In this document: in pieces, positions 51,240 to 61,300 of the stretch
Layout of the letters: each line of letters opens with the position of its first letter
Numbering within the stretch: position 1 is the first letter of the stretch
Origin: Brachycybe producta
Lineage: Eukaryota; Arthropoda; Diplopoda; Playtdesmida; Andrognathidae
Reading direction: 5' to 3'
Assembly: GCA_036925085.1 (NCBI GenBank)
Contig: JAUPFP010000002.1
Coordinates: 3,278,820-3,342,819 of the forward strand
DNA: 64,000 bases
Notes under the pieces: generated by a model
Databases searched by the model: none
The model's input: the letters and a program-made list of their open reading frames with translations, nothing else
Told to the model about the DNA's origin: nothing
Made by a program: the position numbers and the translations under genes

Positions 51240-54200
51240 GTAAGTTATTTACGTTCGAGGATTTAAAAATGGTGAAAAATGAGGGGTTTGAAGCCTCGCT
51301 GCAAAAACAAATCGCCACGTGCCTTTTTTTTTTCCAAGGGGTGGGGGTGACGTAATGGGAAACTCTTAAAGAAGGGTATAGGGAAGGTCGAAAGGGTGAA
51401 CCAATATGGCGACATGATTTTTTATACAGCAAAATACACAGGCGTGTTAAGACAGGGACACGCAGACGTTTACTCCGCCCTTTTATGAGCGTCAGACCAA
51501 ATATCAACCATTTAGACGTTGTCAGTCCGCATAAAAGGGGCGGAGCATACATCTGTGTGTTCCTGTCTTAACTTGCCTGTGAATTTAATTGCAAATCTGG
51601 CTTCAAATATGCCGGTTAATGTCTCGATATTTTTTTTGGTCGAATTTCTATTCTGAGGTTACAGGTATTCTTTCGATTAGGAATTTAGTAGCCGCTTAGC
51701 CTCTATGCAGGGGCTTGTGTAGAGTTTCGTCTTAGTTCGCGCCATTGGCACAACGTATGTAAAACACCTCCATTGCCTTTTGATTAGAGACAATATGTGG
51801 CGACTAATGGATAGAAGAATACACCTATTTGAATATTTTAAGTGACGTCACTTACGTTGTACCTATCCAATTATTTTTAAGGATTTGAAAATTCTTGCCT
51901 CTGTGGCAGGAGATAGTATATAGGCAAGTGTAGCCAGCACTAGCTTTTCGTTTGCTCCGCCCTTTTATGAGCGTCAGACCAAATAACAAACCAACTAGAA
52001 ATTGATGACGCTCATAAAAGGGCGGAGCAAACGAAAAGCTAGTGCTGGCTACACTTGCCTGTGGAGATAGTACAGCTCCCCCCCCCAACCTTCTATTCGC
52101 AAATCGAGGGTATATTCACAGGCAATTAGAAATCGGGACAAACAGAAGTTGGCTCCGCCCTTTTTATGATGAACGCAACTTCTAATTGGTTGGTTATGTA
52201 GTCTGACATCACGTGCTTCGCCCTTTTCAACGTCGAACCCCATAACAAACCAATTAGGAGTTGCCGTTCGCCATAAAAAGGGCGGAGCCAACTTCTATTC
52301 ATGCCGTTTTCTAATTGCCTGTGGTATATTCGGATTTCTTGCAATTTTTCCTGTATTTTCAGTTGTGTTTTCTAACTGTTGACAAAGTATTCTATGGAAG
52401 AATCTTTTTGAGTTTTAATTTTCATTCACATATAGAATAGGCTTTAAATAGGCCTATATTAAAAGTAAAATCAATACACATCGCCGACATTTTCTTTCAA
52501 GTTCAAAGGTTTCGATTAACCCATTTTTGTTAAATATTTTAATTAGTATTAATTACTCATGTTTACGTATTCTGTTATTATATTGCAGTTTCAGAATGTA
52601 ACCTTGGGCGTCATTCCAAATGAAATTGATCACAGAGTAAAAAGTTATAACTTTTTTATTCTGTAGTAGAACTGACAGGCGATTGGGTGCAGCCGGAAAA
52701 ATTTGGTTAGCCCCGCCCTTTTATGAGCATCAAGAATCAAGAGAGCATCAGAAGAGCATCAGAATCAAACACGTAACAAACATAAATAACCAAGAAAGAA
52801 GAAACTTTATTAACAAAGTGTGCTGCCTACATATTGTAGGTTGCTATAATACACAGCATACTAATCAGTCGAAAGACAATAATGGAATACGAAACGAGTG
52901 AATATAAGAGAAAGAAATGAAAAAACGAAAAAGTTAACATTAATTGACAATTTAGGTATAGGTATGGTTGTGTATAATGTGGATCGTTGAGGTCAGCACC
53001 TCCTCTGCGATGATCTTGATCTGAGAATAATCCAGGTTGAATTCGGTCCAAAAGTCAAGCACGGATTTACCCACGGTGCCGCGGCTCCCAAACCACAGTC
53101 CGCGAACAGCCCACTCCCTGATCCCAAACTTTGGTGTATACTTATCATTGTAGCACGCAAAGCACCCCTCATATATCCGAGCCTTTTCCTCACGGATAGA
53201 ATTGTCTTGAACGAACCTTTCTGGCTGTGCCCCTACTGCTTCAACCTGCGCATTCATTTAGCACAAATTTAGCCAACAAAGTAATGTCATTTCCATAGAT
53301 AAGTATGGGTTGACGTCATACCACTGGATAAATAGAAACAACTGAAAATTAATAGCCTAGATGCACGTCCATCTTGTTATTTTGAGCAGACGACAACAAG
53401 ACAAATGACTGTTATTATATGGTGTTACTAAAACTGCAAGAAATCGCCTCGCAATCGCTCAATTAAAATACAGTATTAAAGCGCAAAATGCAATAAAAAG
53501 TATTGTTCTTTACGTGCTTGATTTATATAATTTTTGAAAAGGCCCTTCTATTTTTAAACAAGGTTTAAAATCGTTCATTTTTAACCCCATGTTAAATCCC
53601 ATAGGATCAAAAACCGTCCCACAAACATTTGAAGAACTCTCGTTAAAAACAATTTAGAACAATAACACAATATTTAGCACGTGCATTAGTCTACTGGCTT
53701 CACGATGTTTCCTTTTTTATAAGATTAACTCATGAAATTTTTCTACTAATTATTATGTGACTTCAAACCGGGAGAAAAAACGTTAAAAAAAAACGTTTTT
53801 CAATCAACAATAATCACACCACCTACATTCGGAGAAATTTTGAAATAAACGCTATATCTAGGCTCTGAAGAGCCTACAGTGAAAACTCTTAAGCATGTAG
53901 GCGCTTCTGTAGCTGTGACGTCAACATATGGCAAAAAAGTAGAAGTGGCTATATTTTAATAACGACTATTTTTTGATAAATATGCACTATTGAAAAAAGG
54001 AAGAGCCACTTTTGAACTACATTGGTGAGTAATTTGAGTCGTATACAATTAGTGGTCAAATTTTATGGTATTATGAAACTTAATGTTAGTGGGAAATTTA
54101 GATCCTATAAAATGTATAAAAGTTTTTGTGGCCTATGGGATTTAACATGAGCTAAAAAAAGAAGAGATTTTAAAGCGAAAATAAAAATAGAAAAACTAAT

Positions 54201-57200
54201 TATAAATTTTTACCAACTTATCACTAGATGAGCAATATTGTTCTGTACATATTGCAATTTGAATTTTGAAAATAACAATTTTCGTTGCAGAAAACAAAAC
54301 ATTTGCCTGAACCATGTATTTTTAAAATAGGAATTTCTCTTTCTCATTGGTTTCAATGGCTTAGCTGTGGGGCGCCACTAAATGGCGAAAAGTGGAACTA
54401 TAACTGTCGTTTTTTTTTCTTTTTTCTATTGAGCCCATAGACCCAATGTTAAAGAAAAAAAAACGTTAATTTTTAAAATACACACAGTCGCGGAAATGTT
54501 TATTTTTACTGTATGTTTAAAGTTGTCCAATATTAAGTTTTCAAAGTGCAATGTGCACTTTAAATACATGCGATCGATTGATAGAATGACAAAAAATTGG
54601 TAAGTGTGGTTCTATTTTTAAAAAGTATTTCAAAATCGCGAATTTCTAACTCATGTTAAACTTCATTGAATACGCCCAAATAAGAAAAAAAAATTCATTA
54701 AAATGCTCGTAAAAATGCTTAAAAATAATTTTAAAAAACCACAGTTAAACCACAGTGAAGCCAACACATTGGCGCACGTGCTGATTTTTTGTTGGCTTTT
54801 TAAAATTATTTTTTATCTATTTTTAATATGGATGTTTTTTTTTTTTCTTATTTGGGCATATAAAATGAAGTTAGAAATTCGTGATTTTGAAAGTTTTTTT
54901 TAAAAAATATAACCGCACTTAACAATTTATTTGTCATTCTATCACTCGATCAGCATCTATTTAAGGTGCACATTGCACTTTGAAAACTTAATATTGGACA
55001 ACTTTAAATACAAAAAATAAACATATTGCCGTTACTGACTGTATTTTAAAAATTAACATTTTTTCTTTAACATTGGGTCTATGGGCTCAATAGAAAAACG
55101 ATGCTAGCGCTGTTTGCGGAGATTTTTGGAAGTAATTTAGTGATGTAGTCTCTTAAAGCTAATTTTACCAAAGTTTTTAAGTGGTTTTTTTAGAGTAGGA
55201 TTCGAAAGACAAAAAAAGCGCGAAGATTCGAGTTTTCGAATCTCGAATATTTTTGAAGATTTCGCGGGATTCGAATGGGCCCATCCGTAATAAGAATCAC
55301 AAGAAATGTGTAAAATGCGAAAAAAACAAGTTTACGTTTGCATATTGTATGAAGTCGGTTTTTTGATTCCCAAAATGCCGGTTTTCTTCCAGCTGTTTTT
55401 TTTTTAGAGCGAGAGAGAGAGAGGCGGAACCTATTTCATTATGAACTGGTTTTGTTTAATTGCATTGAAACGTGGTCTGAATTTTTAATGTTAAGGAAAA
55501 CAACATTTAAAGAGAGAAATGCTTTTAAGAAGACTTTTAAATTATGTTTTTATTTCCGTTTGTTTAGTTGATTTGGTTGATTCTGTGGCTTGCGTTGTTC
55601 TCGATGAGGTTAAAGAAAAGTATCCGGGAATCCTCGAACCTACTGATACGGTAATTAATTTAGACTTTCTCGGTTGTTGTTTTTTCTCTTTTATCTTTCT
55701 TGTCCAGGTTGATTTAATTTTTGGATGTGTTTTATGTTGTTTTTGTTTATAATTTTAGGTTATAGAATCAAGCAAATCGGCCATTTTGAGAACGAATGTT
55801 GCTCAGAAAACATTAAATGGTGTTGACGCCGTTCTAGGAGTGGCCGAAACTTTCATTACAATGTTTCCTTCAGTTAGGGTGCGGTTTTGTTTCATTAAAT
55901 TCAAATTATCTATTTTTTTTTTCTTAATTTTAGGTGATTTAATAGATATTTATTTTGCTTTTGCCCCTCCCCCTCCCCAACCCCCCCCCTCTCCCATGGC
56001 CCCGACAAGGGTGGTAGGTGGAGGGGCTGACAGGGATCTAGCCGTGGCATCTGTGTATCGGCAAAATTGTAGCAGGCCCGTATTAAGGCATGTGCCAACT
56101 GTGCCATGCACAGGGGCCCCTGTAATTTAGGGGCACCCGCCTGTCTCACAAATAAATCACTTCGACTTCGTCATATTTATTTTGTGATAATATTATATTT
56201 CAATATTTTCATGTTTTTTTTTTCGTAAAATTAATCATAAACTAAACTAGAAATTCTCTAATCGAAGCCCTGTCTTGTTCTTTTATTGTACCCGATATGC
56301 GCTGCTATGGGCGTTGGTAGCCTGGTATCACGTGAAGTCCGACAGCCCGTGCTTATAAATTAATGCAACCTATGCTTTTGGTAAACCGGGAAAATACTAC
56401 ATATCTGTGCACGGTACGGTGAGCCTGGATAATGCTGCGGAAATATCTTAGTGGTGCTCTCAAGAGAAAGCTTAGAAAAGAAAAAAAAAAGCAGCAAAGG
56501 GCATTCTGTGGTACTGAACTGAACGGTCCAGACAATAACGTTTATATTACGTTTACGTTAACAGTTATTATAAGCGATGTCAATTGACAATAACAAGGAT
56601 GATGTGTTAGAAAGTTAATGTATGTGTAAGATTCATAATCATTCATTGGGGAAACTAACTTCTAAGGGTCCCTAGGTTCTACTTGGCCCAGGGCCCCAAA
56701 AGTCTTAATCCTGGCCTGAATTGTAGTATTGGTTGTGCTCTAAAGCAGCGGTCGCCAACTTTTTGGACCTCACGGACCACTAAATTCAAAATTTTAAATC
56801 CCGCGGACCACTAATATGAATTTTTTTTAAAAAGATAAATACGTTTGTCAAATAATGATTCAGAGAACTTCCATTTTATTAATAAAAAATCTTTAAAGGT
56901 TGTTTAATTGTAACAAAATTATTAAAGTTAGTTTAATTATTACAAAAATAATTGAAGCTTACGGGAGAAGAAGCATGTGGTGGGGGAAACTGAACGAAAT
57001 GTTGCTCTCGCGTGCCGTATTTCACGTGAACCGTACTAGACTCTAGTACATTTTGTGAATTTAGTGCAATTTTTCTGCGAACCACCAAAAATTTCTCACG
57101 AACCACCGGTTGGCGATCGCTGTCCTAAAGTATAAATCATAAATATATAAAAGCAATAAAAATAAATCATTAATTGGTTTTCCAGGTTAAAGATGACGGT

Positions 57201-58288
57201 GACGCCGGTAACGGAAGTGATCGTACTTTACTGATCAAAGCTTTGAAACCAATTACTGTGTGTTATAGTTTAGCTACGTGGCCCTTGCGATACACGGTAA
57301 GCTTTGTTTGTATATATTTTATGTTTCCTTTCTGTTAAATTGTCCAGAAAAAGAAAATTTTCTCGAATCCGAATATTAAAAGGTCCTTGAAAACGAATCC
57401 TTCATTATAAGAATCCTATATTATTTATCAAGAAAATACAAATAAATGAAATGATATTAAATATTAAATTATTAATAATAAAAAACAAGCGTGGCTTCAC
57501 TCAGTGTCGCCGCCACAAGTTGATGATATTGGTGATCCGGGTAACCACCGAAATTGCAACAATCGCCGGTGTTTTTGTTATTGAACGCTAAAAGTAAATT
57601 CACCAAAGTTTCTAAGTTTTTTTTTTAGGTTAGGATTTGAAATATTCGAAAGATTAAAAAAGCGCGAAGATTCGAGTTTTCGAATCTCAAATATTTTTCA
57701 AGATTCGCGGGATTCGAGGATTCGAAAGTCTCATCCCTACTTTTATGGCGCAGTCACACTAGGCTGGTTTCCCAGCCGCTGGTTGCTGCTGGCTGGTTGT
57801 AGCGCTCTAGTAGCATAGTCTGAACTGCTACCAGCAGCTGCTTTCACCAGCGGGCTAGTGATTTTAATAGCGGCTGGTGAAGTTGGACATGTCCAACTTT
57901 AGCAGCTACCAGCTGGTCATGTGACTCCCTTCCTGCTGCTGCCATCAGTGTGAACTTTTTGTTGCTAGTAGTGGCACTAGTGGTAGTTGAAACTCCACTG
58001 CTTGGGTTGGTTGTTGTTAGAGTTTGTGTTTTTGCAAGACGGTGATTGGATGACTTGCACTGCTAATACCAGCAGTGACTGGACAAGTGTGAACCCAAAG
58101 CAGCTGCTGCTTGCTGTTGCTGCTAATAGCCAGCAGCAACCAGCGGCTTGTAAACCAGCCTAGTGTGACTGCCGCTTTAGCATCATTTTAAAGTACAAAA
58201 ACAAATTCTCTTAAAAAAAATTAAGATTCGATTAATGAAACCTACGCGTAAACTTGTCAATTGCCACCAGTTTTATTGTTAAATATTG

Positions 58289-58344
<56 letters not shown>

Positions 58345-61300
58345 CTGGTGTTCTTCACGAGCGACGCACAAGAATCCGCACGCTGTCCAGAAACTTTTAT
58401 TCTGATGATGAATCTGATCGAGAGGAAACACTTCGTCGAGCGGTCTGTAATTTTTTAAACTTGAATTGAAGCAGAAGAGGATATATTTTGATTTCTGTCA
58501 CTAAAATGAGGGTTCTCTCTCTTTCTAGGTCTCGTCTAATAAGCAGTTCGAGAATGTCAGTATTACCGAATGTATTTTTTTTATTCCACGCTTTCTCTTG
58601 AGGACTGTCGGAAGACTTGCGAGTGAACGAAGCGAACGCCTTTTTCTTGCCCAAAGTTTGATCGCAGGCGAGTAAACTGATTGGATGTTTTTAATTATCT
58701 CATTCTTAAACTATTCTTTTAAAGAAATCTGAATTTCAGTCTTCTATTTTTGGAAGGAACATTTCAAGCAAGTTCAGGGTTCATTTGAAACTGTAAAGCC
58801 ACGTATTCAGCCAAAAGAGTGAGCAAGAGCAAAAATTTGCTCCTGCTCGCCGATGTTTGCTTGTATTTCCCTGAAATGCTCACCTTGCGTCCATACTGGA
58901 GCGAATACGTGCTAGTTTGCAGTTGATCCATCGTTTACAGCGAGCACTCTAGTCTAGGAAAACGGAAAAACTAAACTGCACTTGCACCACAATCATACAA
59001 TAATCACCGTCTGCATTACGCAAGCACGAACGAGTCTTTTCTCGATGTGGCGCCGTCTACTCGACATTTTTTTTTAACACGAGCGAGCGAATGTTTGTTT
59101 GCTCGCTAACCGATACTCGACAGACGATTATTAAGTGAGAATGCCCACACGCTCTTGCTGGCTCTTTTGGTGACTACCCACCCCGAGACAATGATTAATC
59201 TAATCATAAAGCGTGCATCTACGTACGTATGAAGAATTTGTAACAATAGGTGACTCATAAAATTGCAAAGTGGTGGTCGCCGTCTTGATTTTGATTGGCT
59301 CAAATAGGAAACTGCTTTCCAGAAATGTTATTGACATCACTTGATGACGTCTTTAGCTGGTCGCCAACAAGGTCGGTGACACGGCGCAGCATGGTGCAGC
59401 GCGGAGAAAAGACGGCTCCCAAACGGATTACATGTAAATGAATGGAGCACCATTCATTAGGGCGGAAGCGCGGTGCAACACCGCTCTGGAGAAAGTTTGA
59501 AACTTTTTGAAGTCGGAATTTCGCCACACTTCTTCTCGCTTCCGCCCTAATGGACGGGAGAACGGAGAACTTTTGTTTCCATACTGTAGGAGGAAATAGG
59601 AATGGAGGGGGCAAACCGTGCCATTCCGCGCCGTGTTTATAGTGGGAGGACCTCTATTCGGAAGCTATGTGCCGCGCCGTGCCATGCCGCGTCACCGACC
59701 TAGGGGGCGGAACCAGCTTTAGTCACTATGTATGGTGAAATCAACATCGCAGCTCTGTGACCTTGATTAGTCTCTTGTCTGAATAGGGTATAACCGTGTC
59801 TCGAGAAAATAAAACAGCGTACTTTTTAGCAGTAGTTCACCATTGATATTAGGTTGATTCGAAAATAGCGGCATTTATTACTTGTAAGTGATTAACTTTC
59901 AACAGTTGCCATATGTTTCAAGACAAAAGTAACGCCGCATTGAGCTCTTGAAAACAGCGATTTCATGTGAAGCTGCTGCCGGCTTTGCAGCCTTTATGCA
60001 CAAGGGACTTTTTAGTGGCTGAGTTTGACTGCAAAATGTTGTTAAATATGACGACAGGTGATTGTGTTCGTGTTCTGGTTGACAGCGTAATTGCTATAAA
60101 AGCGTCCTGACTATTTCTCTCTCACGAGTGGCTTCTCGACCACTTTCGAACTGCTGTTGCCAGGCGGTTATCGATCTTTGTCACCGACGCGACCTGTCCT
60201 GATTCGACAACGAACCGGCAATAACAAAATTTTCTTATTAGTGTCCGTTTTGTCTTAACGCTTAGTGAGAATGGTTCAGTCGGTTTTATGAACACATTTT
60301 GCAGTTCACTCAACCACACTTGGACCACTTTCTAACCAATGGCATTCAACTCGAGCGGTCGATTTTGGCGACACGCCAACTGCATTTTTGCTGTCCATTT
60401 TTTCTTTGTCTGTATGCATTTTTTAAAAGTGAATCAAATTTACTAATTTTATTGTCAGATCGAACGCCAAACAAAGCTGATGTAAGCACCGAAGAAAAGA
60501 AACGCAAATACGACTGCATCGATTCGGACGAGTTCGATGACGCGGCGAGTCTTAACGACCTGAACGAGACACTCGGAGATGCTACAGATCCAGATGATGA
60601 CGATTTTGTGGTGAGAACGTTGCTTTGCAATCGTTTAGGTGTTTTTACAAGCTTTTATTTAACTTGACATGACAAGTTTTCCGTTTGCTGATATGTTAAC
60701 GAATATGAACATAAAAATCCTTAGACCATTACCTCCAGAACTTTCTTGTTAACATATTGTCGAGACCTCCCCAACGATTGCCGAAATGATTTATAAAATT
60801 TAAAATAAGTCATTAATATAATTAAAAATTCAAAAATCAATATGACAATTCATAAATGGACTTTATCAGACATTGGCAATAAAAAGAAACAAGAAGTCAG
60901 CCTCTCTACTCAGTGGCCAATGTTGTCACCTCGCATTACTTTTAAAATACAAATTCAAATACGTGTATTCCCTATTCATATGGAAGTTTGGATTATCCCA
61001 CCTAGAGTTTGTGGAAACCGCGGTTTTTCGGGTTTCATTTTTGAAAATCGCTGTTAGTAACACGTTTTTTTTGGTTTTGTATTTTTCCCCCCCTAAATTT
61101 TAGTGTTTTTGATAAAAACAATCATATCGAATGAAAAATTTTTTTAAGTAGTTATAATTTTTGCAGATAATAAACCTTTTAAGAAAACGAGCATTTACTG
61201 ATTTATCAGATAATCATGAAAGAAGTTTTGTACAAAAATTACTACTAAAAAAAAGTCTTTTCGGCATATATGTTGATGTTGGTTTTATGGTACAAAGTGC

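Noticed and set aside
60299..60458. Extra perilipin exon FTQPHLDHFLTNGIQ...
   Set aside because: Acceptor is plausible, but the available donors are poor and skipping it keeps the frame.
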